From Erwinia sp. HDF1-3R (GTDB taxonomy: Bacteria > Pseudomonadota > Gammaproteobacteria > Enterobacterales > Enterobacteriaceae), in assembly GCF_039621855.1 (NCBI RefSeq), contig NZ_CP155071.1, positions 2,542,001 through 2,606,000 on the forward strand: DNA of 64,000 nucleotides. Direction: 5' to 3'. Below, piece by piece: positions 38,442-49,910 of the stretch (its first letter is position 1; every line of letters starts with the position of its first letter). The notes below the pieces were generated by a model. The model saw only the letters and a program-made list of their open reading frames with translations. It did not search any database and had not been told where the DNA came from. A program made the position numbers and the translations under genes.

Positions 38442-38461
38442 GGAGCGGGTTTACACCCGCT
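38442..38461. terminator. stem-loop between convergent ribA and acnA
   Basis: GAGCGGGT and ACCCGCTC form a perfect 8-bp stem around TTAC in the 213-bp gap between the two 3' ends. The T-run is poor on both sides; it may serve as a shared transcript end. Nearby at 38409-38438 there is a short direct repeat of CACTGCACAGC. Confidence 0.55.
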
Positions 38462-38557
38462 CCCTTCCGGGTCCCAGCTCTCTCTGCAAGGCCCCCTCTC
38501 TGTCAGTATTTGCCGGCCTGCTTACCCGACTCAGTACCCTGGAGCGGACCATCCCCG

Positions 38558-41239
38558 TCAGTTGAGCATATTGCGAATCACGTAGTGCAGGATACCGTCA
38601 TTCTGATAGTAGGTCAGTTCGTTACCCGTATCGATGCGACAGCGCGCGTCAAGCGTCTCTTGAGTACCGTCAGCGCGGGTTAGCGTCACACTCACCTGCC
38701 CGCCCGGTTTAAGGGCGTTAAGATTTGCCACATCTATCTGTTCGTCTCCGGTCAGACCCAGCGTTTTGCGCGTCACCCCCTGCGGGAACTCCAGCGGTAA
38801 AATTCCCATGCCGATAAGGTTAGAGCGGTGAATACGTTCAAATGACTCAGCGATAACCACTCTAACGCCCAGCAGACGCGGTCCTTTAGCTGCCCAGTCC
38901 CGACTTGAACCCGAGCCGTACTCTTTACCGGCAATGACGGCCAGCGGCGTTCCCTGTTGCTGATACTTCATCGCCGCATCGTAAATTGACAGCTGCTCGT
39001 CACCCGGCGCCAGACGCGTCACGCCGCCTTCGACTCCCGGAACCATCTCATTACGGATGCGGATATTGGCGAAGGTGCCGCGCATCATCACTTCATGATT
39101 ACCACGACGGGATCCGTAGGAGTTGAAATCGGTGCGTTCTACGCCGTGCTGCTGCAAATAGCGCCCTGCCGGGCTCTCCGCTTTGATGCTACCGGCCGGT
39201 GAGATATGGTCAGTCGTCACCGAATCACCCAGCATGGCAAGGATTCTGGCTCCCCGAATGTCTTTGACCGGCTCTGGCTCCCTGCCCATCTCATCGAAAA
39301 ATGGCGACAGTCGAATATAGGTTGAACCTTCATCCCAGTCATAGGTTGCCGCCTCGCTGACCTTAATCTCCTGCCACTCGGGCGTACCCTCAAATACTTC
39401 GGCGTATTCTTTATGGAACATGGCGGTGGATACCTGTCCGACCGCCTCGGCAATCTCCTCGGGGGATGGCCATATATCCTTCAGGAACACTGGCTTACCC
39501 GTCGTATCCTCCCCGATGGGATCCGTTTGCAGATTGATTTTCATATTCCCCGCCAGCGCGTAAGCGACGACCAGCGGTGGGGATGCCAGCCAGTTGGTTT
39601 TCACATAGGGATGAATGCGACCTTCAAAATTACGGTTTCCGGACAATACCGCCCCGACGGTCAGATCCCCTGCCCTGATGGCATTTTCAACCGCATCAGG
39701 TAGCGGGCCGGAGTTGCCAATGCAGGTCGTGCAGCCGTAGCCGACAAGGTTAAAACCAAGCTTATCGAGATAAGGCGTCAGTCGGGCAGCAGCCAGATAA
39801 TCTGATACCACTTTCGATCCGGGCGCGAGGGAGGCCTTCACCCACGGCTTTCGCTTCAGTCCGAGGGTAACCGCCTTTTTAGCCAGCAGGCCTGCGGCCA
39901 TCAGTACGCTGGGATTAGAGGTATTGGTACAGGATGTAATAGCAGAGATTACCACCGCCCCATCATCGAGCTGATGCTCTCTGCCGGTCTGGCTGTCGGT
40001 ATAGGTCACGGGCTGGTGTTTTTTCACCGCCTGATTGACTTCCAGCTCATTGCTGGCATTAAACGCCTCGGGTACATCACCCAGCGACACCCGGTCCTGA
40101 GGGCGTTTAGGCCCGGCCACGCTGGCCTCAACGTCGTTCATATCCAGCGCCAGCGAACTGGTAAATACCGGCTCATCGCCCCTGTTACGCCACAGGCCCT
40201 GAGCTTTAGCATAGGCTTCAACCAGATCCACCTGTTCGGCGCTGCGGCCGGTCAGGGTCATATAGGCGAGAGTGACATCATCTACCGGAAAAAATCCGCA
40301 GGTTGCACCATATTCCGGGGCCATATTGGCAATGGTGGCACGATCCGCCAGCGGCAGGTCGTCCAGCCCGTCGCCATAAAATTCAACAAATTTGCCGACC
40401 ACGCCGTGCTTGCGCAGCAGCTGGGTGACGGTGAGCACCAGATCGGTAGCGGTAATGCCGGGCCTGAGCTTACCGGACAATTTAAAACCGACGACGTCGG
40501 GAATAAGCATCGAAACCGGCTGTCCGAGCATGGCGGCTTCTGCTTCAATACCGCCCACGCCCCACCCCAGCACACCCAGCGCATTAATCATGGTGGTATG
40601 AGAATCCGTACCCACCAGCGTATCCGGCCAGGCAAACTCTTCCCCGTCCTGCGTTTCATGCCAGACGGCCTGCCCTAAATACTCCAGGTTTACCTGATGG
40701 CAGATACCCGTTCCGGGTGGAACCACGCTAAACTTATTGAACGCCTTTTGCCCCCAGCGTAAAAACACATAGCGCTCGTGATTACGTTCCATTTCCAGCC
40801 GGACGTTTTCCTCAAAGGCATCATCATCACCAAAGCGATCGACCGTGACCGAGTGATCGATGACCAGATCCACCGGCGTTAGCGGATTCACCTTCGCCAC
40901 ATCACCGCCCAGGCGGTTAACAGCCTCACGCATGGCGGCAAGGTCGACAACGGCGGGAACGCCGGTAAAATCCTGCATTAACACGCGGGCGGGACGATAG
41001 GCAATCTCACGGTCAGCATGTGCATTTTTAAGCCAGCCAGCCAGCGCGGCGATATCGTCAGCGGTCACGGACTGGCCGTCCTGCCAGCGCAGCAGATTCT
41101 CTAACAAAACCTTGAGGGATTTGGGCAGACGCGCAAGGTCGCCAAGCTCTTCAGCCGCCCGGCTGAGGCTGTAGTAATGGTAACGCTGGCCTTTTACATC
41201 CAGCTGATCCTTACTTATTTGGTGTAGGGTAGACGACAT
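38558..41239 (-). CDS. acnA: aconitate hydratase A
   Basis: AcnA (893 residues; E. coli 891) isomerises citrate to isocitrate with a 4Fe-4S cluster and is the stress/stationary-phase aconitase. The cluster cysteines lie in [13 protein letters not shown] and [12 protein letters not shown]; the swivel domain has [16 protein letters not shown]. The ATG at 41239 follows AAGGAGG; a GTG at 41242 is less likely. Iron-responsive control by the RyhB found at 12572-12663 is expected from E. coli biology. Confidence 0.97.
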   Translation of the reverse strand: MSSTLHQISKDQLDVKGQRYHYYSLSRAAEELGDLARLPKSLKVLLENLLRWQDGQSVTADDIAALAGWLKNAHADREIAYRPARVLMQDFTGVPAVVDLAAMREAVNRLGGDVAKVNPLTPVDLVIDHSVTVDRFGDDDAFEENVRLEMERNHERYVFLRWGQKAFNKFSVVPPGTGICHQVNLEYLGQAVWHETQDGEEFAWPDTLVGTDSHTTMINALGVLGWGVGGIEAEAAMLGQPVSMLIPDVVGFKLSGKLRPGITATDLVLTVTQLLRKHGVVGKFVEFYGDGLDDLPLADRATIANMAPEYGATCGFFPVDDVTLAYMTLTGRSAEQVDLVEAYAKAQGLWRNRGDEPVFTSSLALDMNDVEASVAGPKRPQDRVSLGDVPEAFNASNELEVNQAVKKHQPVTYTDSQTGREHQLDDGAVVISAITSCTNTSNPSVLMAAGLLAKKAVTLGLKRKPWVKASLAPGSKVVSDYLAAARLTPYLDKLGFNLVGYGCTTCIGNSGPLPDAVENAIRAGDLTVGAVLSGNRNFEGRIHPYVKTNWLASPPLVVAYALAGNMKINLQTDPIGEDTTGKPVFLKDIWPSPEEIAEAVGQVSTAMFHKEYAEVFEGTPEWQEIKVSEAATYDWDEGSTYIRLSPFFDEMGREPEPVKDIRGARILAMLGDSVTTDHISPAGSIKAESPAGRYLQQHGVERTDFNSYGSRRGNHEVMMRGTFANIRIRNEMVPGVEGGVTRLAPGDEQLSIYDAAMKYQQQGTPLAVIAGKEYGSGSSRDWAAKGPRLLGVRVVIAESFERIHRSNLIGMGILPLEFPQGVTRKTLGLTGDEQIDVANLNALKPGGQVSVTLTRADGTQETLDARCRIDTGNELTYYQNDGILHYVIRNMLN

Positions 41240-41369
41240 CACTCCTCCTTTGTTTCACTCTGACTATAACCCGAGTTTTTACAGGGTCAGATTTAAACAT
41301 AGTACATACATCAGGTAACGTTCTGATAACAACACCAAATGACAAGCACTGAAACAATCTGAAGAAACA

Positions 41370-41404
41370 AAAACGCCCCGCGGACAAAGTCAGCGAGGCG
41401 TTTC
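41370..41404 (-). terminator. intrinsic terminator of the ymiC-like gene
   Basis: On the minus strand ACGCCTCGC pairs with GCGGGGCGT (one G-U type mismatch) across a loop and is followed by TTTTTG. It ends the short gene at 41435-41527 before acnA. Confidence 0.75.
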
Positions 41405-41434
41405 TATTAAAGAGGGCGGAGCAATTAGCGCGTA

Positions 41435-41527
41435 CTAGCGCATTATCATTCCCATCCAGACGAGGCTCGTCCAGAATAAGGCGGAAAAGGTCCAGGTCGT
41501 AAACCAGGTCATTTGCGTTAAATTCAT
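41435..41527 (-). CDS. 30-residue membrane protein, YmiC-like
   Basis: This tiny ORF encodes MNLTQMTWFTTWTFSALFWT followed by SLVWMGMIMR. It is a single hydrophobic, tryptophan-rich helix like E. coli YmiC (31 residues), which lies in the same acnA-cysB interval. A GAGG ribosome site precedes the ATG and a terminator follows the stop, which supports a real gene. Function is unknown. Confidence 0.7.
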   Translation of the reverse strand: MNLTQMTWFTTWTFSALFWTSLVWMGMIMR

Positions 41528-41724
41528 ATTTGCCTCACTCAGGTCGGAAAATGCCAGTCAGGTTGAGCTTAAAAAAAGTTGCCGACAAAATGTCATTTAG
41601 ATGATTTGCTTACGCATCCCGGCAGCGCGGCATCACTCAGTCATAATAGATGCTTACCGCTAACGTTGAGGCTAACTCTCAGTATTAAAAAAAATGAGTA
41701 AAAAATAAAAAATGAGACGGTTTA

Positions 41725-41889
41725 TTATTTGTTTTCGTTGTCCATCATCATTTCAATAAACTGACGCTGCGTATCGGTCATCTGCCATGATTCGGGAATA
41801 ATAACCTGATCCTGTGAAGGGGCTTTGCAATACGTTTCGTTTATCTTTCTGCTCTGCTGCGGATGGTGGTTCGCTGACCGTAGCTGCAT
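41725..41889 (-). CDS. 54-residue protein, YciX-like
   Basis: The ORF starts 2 bp after the ymiA-like stop, so the two are cotranslated, as ymiA-yciX are in E. coli. The product (MQLRSANHHPQQSRKINETY… ending QFIEMMMDNENK) is hydrophilic, with PESWQMTDTQRQFIE as the best-defined stretch. The earlier in-frame start at 41934 lies inside the upstream gene and is not chosen. Function unknown; identity rests mainly on position. Confidence 0.65.
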   Translation of the reverse strand: MQLRSANHHPQQSRKINETYCKAPSQDQVIIPESWQMTDTQRQFIEMMMDNENK

Positions 41890-41891
41890 GG

Positions 41892-42050
41892 TTATCCCCA
41901 AATACGCCAAATCATGAATATTACAGCGATCCAAAATACCGCTGATCCCGCAAAAATCGCCAACCAGGCCTTGCGCTTCAGATTGCTGTTACGCTGAACC
42001 TTGAGGGTCTTATGCCCGAATTCGGGTTGTACAGATAATCTCGTAGCCAT
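41892..42050 (-). CDS. ymiA: 52-residue membrane protein, YmiA-like
   Basis: The ORF encodes a basic N-terminus (MATRLSVQPEFGHKTLKVQR) and then NLKRKAWLAIFAGSAVFW and a C-terminal IWRIWG, the hallmark of the YmiA family (46 residues in E. coli, with RKAWLAVFLGSALFW). One membrane helix. It is the first gene of the two-gene unit with the yciX-like ORF. It is too short for most gene finders. Confidence 0.82.
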   Translation of the reverse strand: MATRLSVQPEFGHKTLKVQRNSNLKRKAWLAIFAGSAVFWIAVIFMIWRIWG

Positions 42051-42552
42051 AGTTTTTGATAATCACTCTCATTGAAACGATTGTTTGGACCAATCAGAAA
42101 TTAGGATGAATCCTAAACATTTTACGGGATGAAATCCAGTAATTTTTATTGAACAAAACGATTAATGGGATTTATCAAAAGGCGCATACTTTAATAGTTG
42201 CCTTTAATGAAACTAAAGTAAATTTATTAACGCTTAAGCCAAATAAATCGACTTAAGTTACATTTTAGATCCGTTTATTTCTATAAAATTTCTATTTCTG
42301 GCTTTCCAGGCGCCATCTGGCGGCTCTTTTAACAAAAAGTATGATAAGCATCATGGCCTTCCGCAAAGTCAGTTAACAGAAAATGTGTTCTGTTTCTCAT
42401 TTAATGAATAACAATAAAAAAACATGTGAACCATGTTCTGTTTATGAAAAATAATTAAAAGGTTTCAGCGATGTTAACAATAGTTGAAGGTTTTCGAAGG
42501 GATGAGGCCCGTTACGCGGGCCTTGACATAACACAAATTATGGAGATGGAGA
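42051..42552. other. AT-rich intergenic region between ymiA and cysB
   Basis: About 500 bp without a supported gene. It must hold the promoter of the ymiA-like unit (right to left) and the end of cysB transcription. One GC-rich stem-loop is visible at 42505-42523. The rest is AT-rich and shows no repeat or RNA I can name. Confidence 0.5.
42505..42523. terminator. stem-loop after cysB
   Basis: AGGCCCG and CGGGCCT form a perfect 7-bp stem around a 5-base loop, about 30 bp past the cysB stop. No strong T-run is present on the cysB strand. Confidence 0.5.
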
Positions 42553-43530
<978 letters not shown>

Positions 43531-43731
43531 TTATTCCATCCAGGGTTGAAGCCCGCGCGCCGGACACAGGTAGAGGTTGTAGCGCAATGGGCTACAGCCA
43601 GCTGATGCCGGTCTAATGCTTTATAATAATAAGAAAGGCGTTATCTATAACAACTATATCAAATATGGTCAGGATGTATAGCGCAGGAGAGGGGTATTAG
43701 ATGGGCCAGCAGCGTGCTGGCCCAGATCGGA

Positions 43732-46509
43732 TTACTTTTTACTGGCGGTCGTCTTCGCTGATTTTACATCAGTTTTGGCCGACGTTTTCGCAGTTGTTTT
43801 AACTGCAGCTTTCGCCGGGGCTTTGATAGCCGGTTTGGCCGTCGCTTTCGCTGCGGCTTTTGTGGCTGCCTTAGCGGGGGCTTTGGACGTTTTCGCTGCG
43901 GTTTTTGCCGCAGCCTTCTCTGCCACTTGCCATTTGCCATCTACATAGAATGCAGACCAGCCCGTGGCTTTGCCGTCTACGTCCGTGCTGACATACTGCT
44001 GCTTCGTTTTGCGGCTAAAGCGCACCACGGACTTATTGCCATCGTCGTCCGCGACGGGCGCATCGGCCAGATAACGTAATTTCTCCGGCAGGCGGTCACG
44101 AAACCGCTGAAGCTCTTCAACCTGCGGCGCGCGCGTTTCCCGTGATTTAGGGAAGGTGTTCGCCGCAAGGAATACGCCAGCCGCTCCGTCGCGCAGCACG
44201 AAATAGGCATCCGACTTCTCGCACTCCAGCTCCGGCAGAGGAACGGGATCCTCTTTCGGTGGCGCCACATCACCATTTCGCATGATTTTACGGGTGTTTT
44301 TACATTCGTCATTCGTGCAGCCCATGTACTTACCGAAACGCCCCATTTTAAGGTGCATTTCAGAACCACATTTCTCGCACTCAACCACCGGACCATCATA
44401 GCCCTTGATGCGGAATTCGCCCTGCTCGATTTCATATCCGTCGCAGCCTGGGTTATTTCCGCAGACGTGCAGCTTCCGATGATTATCAATCAGATAGCTG
44501 TCCATTGCCGTTCCGCACTTCTCACAGCGACGACGGGCGCGCAGCGCATTGGTTTCAGCATCATCACCCTCGAGAATATTCAGGACTTCATTCTCAGGGA
44601 TCAGGTTAATGGTCTGCTTGCAGCGCTCTTTTGGCGGCAGGGCATAGCCCGAGCAGCCCAGGAATACGCCGGTGCTGGCCGTGCGGATCCCCATTTTACG
44701 TCCGCAGGTCGGGCAGTCGATGGAAGTCAGGACCATCTGATTCGGCTGCATGCCGCCCTCTTCCGGATCCTTATCGGCCTTTTCCAACTGTTGAGTGAAG
44801 TCGGCAAAGAACGTATCGAGCACGCCCTTCCACTGCGCTTCATTATTCGCGACCTGGTCCAGGCTGTCTTCCATATGCGCGGTGAAGTCATAGTTCATCA
44901 GCTCGCGGAAGTTCTCCTCCAGTCGGTCGGTAACGATTTCGCCCATTTTTTCCGCATAAAACCGGCGGCTTTCAGCGCGAACATAGCCACGATCCTGGAT
45001 GGTGGAGATGATGGAGGCGTAGGTTGAAGGACGGCCAATACCGCGCTTCTCCAGCTCGCGTACCAGGGATGCTTCGCTGAAACGTGCCGGTGGCTTGGTA
45101 AAGTGCTGAGCAGGCTTCAGTGCTTTCAGGTTCAGCGCTTCACCAGGTTCAACCGGCGGTAGCGTCCGCTCTTCGTCACCTTTACGCAGGGCGGGCATGA
45201 CGCGAGTCCAGCCATCGAAACGCAGGGTGCGGCCACGCGCTTTAAGCTTAAAATCGCCAGCAGTAACGGTCAGTGTGGTGGAATCGTATTGCGCAGGCAT
45301 CATCTGACAGGCAACAAACTGGCGCCAGATGAGCTGGTAAAGACGCTGTGCATCAGGCTCCATATCTTTCAGCTGTTCGGACTGAATGCTAACGTCTGAG
45401 GGGCGAATCGCTTCGTGCGCTTCCTGTGAGTTATCTTTGCTGGTATAGGTATTCGCCGCTTTCGGCAGATAACGGTCGCCAAACTCACTTTCAACGTAGC
45501 CGCGCACCATGCTTATCGCATCCTGGCTCAGGTTGGTGGAGTCCGTACGCATGTAGGTAATGTGACCCGCTTCATACAGACGCTGCGCCATCATCATGGT
45601 CTTTTTCACGCCGAAGCTCAGGCGGGTACTCGCAGCCTGCTGCAGCGTAGAGGTAATAAAGGGCGCACCGGGTTTGCTGCTGGTCGGTTTATCCTCGCGA
45701 TCGGCGACAACATAGCGCGCTTTTTCCAGCAGGCTCACTGCCGCCTGCGTCTGCTCGCCGTTAACGGGTCGGAACGGTTTATCGTGCTGATGGGTAACTT
45801 CCATCAACAGATCTGTGCCTTTTGGGGTGCTGAGATCGGCATGCAGCTCCCAGTACTCTTCCGGGACGAAGGCTTTAATCTCGCGCTCGCGCTCCACCAC
45901 CAGACGGACCGCCACGGACTGTACGCGTCCGGCTGACAGACCGCGAGCCACTTTTTTCCACAGCAGTGGGGACACCATATAGCCCACGACGCGGTCCATA
46001 AACCGGCGGGCCTGCTGGGCGTTTACGCGGCTGATATTCAGTTCGCCCGGCTTTTCAAATGCCTGACGAATCGCATTTTTTGTAATTTCGTTAAACACCA
46101 CGCGGCTGAAGCGTGAATCATCGCCACCAATCACTTCCCGCAGGTGCCATGCTATGGCCTCCCCTTCGCGGTCAAGGTCAGTTGCGAGGTAGATATGGTC
46201 AGCGTTTTCCGCAAGGGATTTCAGTTCAGAAACCACCTTCTCTTTACCCGGTAGGATTTGATAATTCGCTTCCCAGCCGTGGTAAGGATCGACGCCCATA
46301 CGGCTTACCAGTGCCGTTTTTTCGTCCTTTTTGACCTTCTTAGCCGGTTTACTGGTTGTAGAGTCAGCGCTCTTTTTAACCGTTGAGCCACTGGTCGGCA
46401 AATCGCGGATGTGACCAACGCTGGATTTCACCACGTAGTCATTGCCGAGATATTTATTGATCGTTTTGGCTTTTGCCGGGGACTCAACTATTACGAGAGC
46501 TTTGCCCAT
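43732..46509 (-). CDS. topA: DNA topoisomerase I with a basic C-terminal tail
   Basis: TopA relaxes negative supercoils. The core is collinear with E. coli TopA (865): Toprim ([15 protein letters not shown]), active-site Tyr319 ([10 protein letters not shown]) and three Cys4 zinc domains ([29 protein letters not shown]). The E. coli protein stops just after YVDGKW; this one continues for 65 residues of alanine/lysine repeats with a lysine about every fourth residue (17 lysines), like a histone H1 tail. The tail DNA (about 43735-43929) is low complexity. Total length 925. Confidence 0.97.
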   Translation of the reverse strand: MGKALVIVESPAKAKTINKYLGNDYVVKSSVGHIRDLPTSGSTVKKSADSTTSKPAKKVKKDEKTALVSRMGVDPYHGWEANYQILPGKEKVVSELKSLAENADHIYLATDLDREGEAIAWHLREVIGGDDSRFSRVVFNEITKNAIRQAFEKPGELNISRVNAQQARRFMDRVVGYMVSPLLWKKVARGLSAGRVQSVAVRLVVEREREIKAFVPEEYWELHADLSTPKGTDLLMEVTHQHDKPFRPVNGEQTQAAVSLLEKARYVVADREDKPTSSKPGAPFITSTLQQAASTRLSFGVKKTMMMAQRLYEAGHITYMRTDSTNLSQDAISMVRGYVESEFGDRYLPKAANTYTSKDNSQEAHEAIRPSDVSIQSEQLKDMEPDAQRLYQLIWRQFVACQMMPAQYDSTTLTVTAGDFKLKARGRTLRFDGWTRVMPALRKGDEERTLPPVEPGEALNLKALKPAQHFTKPPARFSEASLVRELEKRGIGRPSTYASIISTIQDRGYVRAESRRFYAEKMGEIVTDRLEENFRELMNYDFTAHMEDSLDQVANNEAQWKGVLDTFFADFTQQLEKADKDPEEGGMQPNQMVLTSIDCPTCGRKMGIRTASTGVFLGCSGYALPPKERCKQTINLIPENEVLNILEGDDAETNALRARRRCEKCGTAMDSYLIDNHRKLHVCGNNPGCDGYEIEQGEFRIKGYDGPVVECEKCGSEMHLKMGRFGKYMGCTNDECKNTRKIMRNGDVAPPKEDPVPLPELECEKSDAYFVLRDGAAGVFLAANTFPKSRETRAPQVEELQRFRDRLPEKLRYLADAPVADDDGNKSVVRFSRKTKQQYVSTDVDGKATGWSAFYVDGKWQVAEKAAAKTAAKTSKAPAKAATKAAAKATAKPAIKAPAKAAVKTTAKTSAKTDVKSAKTTASKK

Positions 46510-46911
46510 ATTTACCTTTACCTGTTTAAAACATCCGAGTGTAGACGGTGCCGTGTGCCCATAGGCAATAGCATTGCGTTAAGGTCGGGTAGAATCAAGG
46601 CTACCCCGTGAGTATTTGTTCCTTCACCTCTTCCTGTTCAGGCTTCCAACCTGCTGATTAACGACACCTTTTACAACCTGTTAAGCGCATTCCTAACAAA
46701 GCGTAAAGTCTCATTTACGCCCGGAACCTGAAACGCCCACACTGTACCTGATAAAATTTGATACGCAACTTAATTAGCATCTGCCCGCCATTTACGCCAG
46801 GAACCAGGGAAAAAAGCACAACATTGCGCAGACTCTGTCCTGATCTTGCGGTAGAGGTCATACCGGACGTAAACTCATCTCTGTGAGCGTGACTATAAAG
46901 GAGAGAACTCG
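46510..46911. other. divergent promoter region of topA and yciN
   Basis: About 400 bp with no supported gene. It must carry the topA promoters (minus) and the yciN promoter (plus). A palindrome, GCGTAAA-N6-TTTACGC, is at 46701-46720. An ORF of 97 codons on the minus strand is not family-like. Confidence 0.5.
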
Positions 46912-47160
46912 ATGAAACAGACTGAATCAATCGATCGTGTCCCACTGCTACAGTTGGCAAACCAGATGATTGCCGACCATGAGAATTATTTTCCGGGAAT
47001 GGAAGCAACGGACGTTGAACAAAATGGTGATTTGCTTATTTTTCGCGGGGACTACTTCCTGGATGAACAGGGATTGCCTTCTCAAAAGAGTACGGCAGTG
47101 TTTAACGTCTTCAAATTGCTGGCGGTAACGCTTTCTCCACGCTATCACCTGAGTACCTGA
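46912..47160 (+). CDS. yciN: YciN family protein
   Basis: YciN has 82 residues (E. coli 83). The family is small, acidic and of unknown function; recognisable pieces are NQMIADHENYFPGMEATDVE and FRGDYFLDEQGLP. The ATG follows GGAGAG. It sits between topA and sohB as in E. coli and converges with sohB across a strong stem-loop. Confidence 0.93.
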   Translation: MKQTESIDRVPLLQLANQMIADHENYFPGMEATDVEQNGDLLIFRGDYFLDEQGLPSQKSTAVFNVFKLLAVTLSPRYHLST

Positions 47161-47179
47161 CGCCCGCAGCGCGGGCGTC
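47159..47179. terminator. bidirectional stem-loop between yciN and sohB
   Basis: GACGCCCGC and GCGGGCGTC form a perfect 9-bp stem around AGC, in the 26-bp gap between the two convergent stops. It overlaps the yciN stop. Confidence 0.75.
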
Positions 47180-47186
47180 TCAGTTC

Positions 47187-48236
47187 TTACAGCAGCGGCC
47201 TGTTGCCACGCTGCCACAGACGCAGCAAAAGACGCTCGGTGCTGCTGGCCGCGCTTTGCGTGAAGCGGTCCATCATTTTTTTGCGCCGCGTGAAGCGTAC
47301 ATTAATTACCTTGTGGCTCTCCAGGCGATCGATGATCAAATCATCGCTGGTGCCGATGGCGTCAACTAACCCATTCTCCAGCGCCTGGGTGCCGAACCAG
47401 TGTTCGCCCGTCGCAACCCTGTCGATATCCAGTGAAGGACGCATCTGATGAACAAACTGTTTAAACAGCAGATGCGTTTCATTGAGATCCTCCTGAAACT
47501 TCTCGCGACCCTGCTCGGTATTCTCACCGAAAAGGGTCAGCGTACGCTTATACTCGCCCGCCGTATGCAGCTCCACGTCAATCTCGTTACGCTTTAGCAA
47601 ACGGTTGAAATTGGGGATCTGCGCGACGACGCCAATTGATCCAATGATGGAAAAGGGTGCGGCCACAATGCGATCCGCCACGCAGGCCATCATATAGCCG
47701 CCGCTGGCGGCGACCTTGTCAACCGCGACCGTCAGGCGAATGCCCTTTGCGCGCAGGCGTTGCAGCTGTGAGGCAGCAAGACCGTAGCCATGCACGACGC
47801 CGCCCGGGCTTTCCAGCCGAAGCAACACTTCGTCCTGCTCTTTGGCGACCGCCATTACTGCCGAAAGCTCTTCACGCAGGGAGCTAACCTCATGTGCATC
47901 CATACTGCCTTTAAAGTCAACCACATACAGGGTGGGTTTGGCCTCTGTCACTGCCTGGCCCGCGCCTGCCCGCTGTTTAGCCGCTTTCGCCTCCTGCTTA
48001 TCCTTCTTTTTTTGCGCCTTGTGCCATAGCTTTTGCTCATGGGGCTCCATCCCCGCCAGCATCATTTCATCCTTCATTTCCCGATAGTTTTCATCCAGGT
48101 GTACTATCTTTAACTGGCCGCTTTGCGCGCGCTTGCGCATCATCAGGTTAGTGATAATAATGGCGATAGCGGCAATCGCCACCACCACGGTGACCGTTTT
48201 GGCCAGAAAAAGCCCATAGTAAGAGAGTAATTCCAC
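47187..48236 (-). CDS. sohB: SohB, S49-family inner-membrane protease
   Basis: SohB (349 residues, as in E. coli) is a signal-peptide-peptidase-like protein, known as a multicopy suppressor of htrA. An N-terminal membrane anchor (YGLFLAKTVTVVVAIAAIAI) and a charged linker precede the S49 domain, with the nucleophile Ser in VDKVAASGGYMMACVAD and a conserved Lys in the GEYKRTLTLFGENTEQGREKF region. It is on the minus strand, divergent from yciK. Confidence 0.96.
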   Translation of the reverse strand: MELLSYYGLFLAKTVTVVVAIAAIAIIITNLMMRKRAQSGQLKIVHLDENYREMKDEMMLAGMEPHEQKLWHKAQKKKDKQEAKAAKQRAGAGQAVTEAKPTLYVVDFKGSMDAHEVSSLREELSAVMAVAKEQDEVLLRLESPGGVVHGYGLAASQLQRLRAKGIRLTVAVDKVAASGGYMMACVADRIVAAPFSIIGSIGVVAQIPNFNRLLKRNEIDVELHTAGEYKRTLTLFGENTEQGREKFQEDLNETHLLFKQFVHQMRPSLDIDRVATGEHWFGTQALENGLVDAIGTSDDLIIDRLESHKVINVRFTRRKKMMDRFTQSAASSTERLLLRLWQRGNRPLL

Positions 48237-48444
48237 TCATTCCGCCTTGTTTAACATCATATTTAATCAATCGCTAGTGTAGCTGAGACACTCTCCGTCG
48301 TCGCCAAAATCCTCGTTTCAACGCACGCATTCGCTGCTGCTATCGTTGAACCGGGGGGGATTTTAAGGCATAAAGCACATTCATATCCGGGTGGGAAATT
48401 CACTTTTTACTTTCCGCCGCCTTATTTTCGCCAGAGGAATTTTC

Positions 48445-49206
48445 ATGGACTACCACCCCAGCGCCAGGTTGCTAACCGATCGTATCATTCTTGTTACCGG
48501 CGCCAGCGACGGTATTGGCCGCGAAGCGGCAATCACCTACGCCCGACATGGTGCACAGGTTCTACTACTGGGACGTAATCCACAAAAGCTTGAGGCCGTT
48601 GCCGGGGAGATTGCCGCGCTCGGTCAGGCCCCCGCCAGCCTGTATGTCCTCGATTTAGACAAGGCTACACCGGGATCCTGCCAGCGGATTGCCAGCGAAA
48701 TCAGCCAGCACTACTCCCGACTGGATGGTGTACTGCACAATGCTGGCCTGCTGGGTGATATCGTCCCGATGGATAAACAGGATCCGCAGGTCTGGCAGCA
48801 GGTGATGCGGGTGAACGTTGACGCCACCTTTTTTCTGACCCAGGCGCTGCTGCCACTGTTGTTAGTCTCCCCCGGTGCTTCCCTGGTGTTTACCTCCTCC
48901 AGCGTGGGTCGTCAGGGCCGTGCAGGATGGGGGGCCTACGCCGTATCAAAGTTTGCCACCGAGGGCATGATGCAGGTGATGGCCGAGGAGTACCCGCCTG
49001 AGCAGCTGCGAATTAACTGTATTAATCCGGGTGGGACGCGTACCGCAATGCGTGCCAGCGCCTTCCCTCAGGAGAATGCCGGTAAGCTGAAAACACCGGC
49101 AGATATTATGCCGCTCTATCTTTATCTGATGGGTGACGACAGTAAAGGCGAAACCGGCATTAGCTTCGATGCTCAGCCGGGCCGCAAACCCGGCGCGGCT
49201 GAGTGA
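48445..49206 (+). CDS. yciK: YciK, short-chain dehydrogenase
   Basis: YciK (253 residues; E. coli 252) is an SDR oxidoreductase of unknown substrate. The NAD(P) site TGASDGIGRE (about 18-27), the NAG motif (HNAGLLGD), the active-site Ser-Tyr-Lys set (SSSVGRQG, YAVSK) and the NPGGTRT loop are all present. The ATG at 48445 has AGAGGAA upstream; the frame opens at 48391. Its stop overlaps btuR (TGATG). Confidence 0.95.
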   Translation: MDYHPSARLLTDRIILVTGASDGIGREAAITYARHGAQVLLLGRNPQKLEAVAGEIAALGQAPASLYVLDLDKATPGSCQRIASEISQHYSRLDGVLHNAGLLGDIVPMDKQDPQVWQQVMRVNVDATFFLTQALLPLLLVSPGASLVFTSSSVGRQGRAGWGAYAVSKFATEGMMQVMAEEYPPEQLRINCINPGGTRTAMRASAFPQENAGKLKTPADIMPLYLYLMGDDSKGETGISFDAQPGRKPGAAE

Positions 49207-49796
49207 TGGCTGAGGATCGCCATCAGCAGCGTCAGCAAAAGCTAAAGGAGAAGGTAGATGCCCGGATAGCGGCGGCTACGAAGGCGCACGGTATTCTGAT
49301 GGTTTTCACCGGTAACGGTAAAGGCAAAACCACGGCGGCTTTTGGCACAGCCTGTCGGGCAGTCGGTCACGGCCTGCGCGTAGGGGTTATCCAGTTTATT
49401 AAAGGTGAATGGCCAAACGGCGAACGTAACCTGCTGGAGCCACACGGCGTGGAGTTTAAGGTGATGGCAACCGGATTTACCTGGGATACACAGAACCGAA
49501 CCACAGATACCCTCGCCTGCCAGCAGGTTTGGCAGCATGCAAAACGGATGCTTCAGGATGAGACGCTGGATCTGGTGGTTCTGGATGAGCTGACCTATAT
49601 GGTGAGTCTGAGCTATCTCTCCGCAGAGGAGGTGGTGGCTGCGCTGCAGGGGCGGCCTTCCCAGCAGAATGTCATTGTTACCGGCAGAGGCTGTCACCGT
49701 GAAATCCTTGATATCGCGGATACGGTGTCCGAAATGCGACCGGTCAAACACGCCTTCGATGCAGGTGTTCAGGCTCAGCAGGGTATTGACTGGTAA
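49206..49796 (+). CDS. btuR: cob(I)yrinic acid a,c-diamide adenosyltransferase (BtuR/CobO)
   Basis: BtuR adenosylates corrinoids to make coenzyme B12 forms. The 196-residue protein (same as E. coli) has the P-loop FTGNGKGKTTAAFG (about 34-47), the corrinoid-binding MATGFTWDTQNR and the Walker B-like VLDELTYM. The ATG at 49206 overlaps the yciK stop; a GTG 3 bases earlier is possible but less likely. Downstream lies the repeat-rich non-coding block. Confidence 0.96.
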   Translation: MAEDRHQQRQQKLKEKVDARIAAATKAHGILMVFTGNGKGKTTAAFGTACRAVGHGLRVGVIQFIKGEWPNGERNLLEPHGVEFKVMATGFTWDTQNRTTDTLACQQVWQHAKRMLQDETLDLVVLDELTYMVSLSYLSAEEVVAALQGRPSQQNVIVTGRGCHREILDIADTVSEMRPVKHAFDAGVQAQQGIDW

Positions 49797-49826
49797 ACAG
49801 CACCTTGCGCGGGAGCCATTTTGCGT

Positions 49827-49910
49827 GGTGTTGCAACAGTCCGGAGAGTCGCCTACGGGTGGGGGCCTGGTGTTGAAACAGTCCGGGGAGTCGCCTACGG
49901 GTGGGGCCCG
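49827..49910. repeat. 42-bp direct repeat, two copies
   Basis: Copies at 49827-49868 and 49869-49910 differ at a few positions. The second copy ends in the arm of the inverted-repeat element that begins at 49898. Each copy carries the GGGTGGGGGCC/GGGTGGGGCCC arm. Confidence 0.9.
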
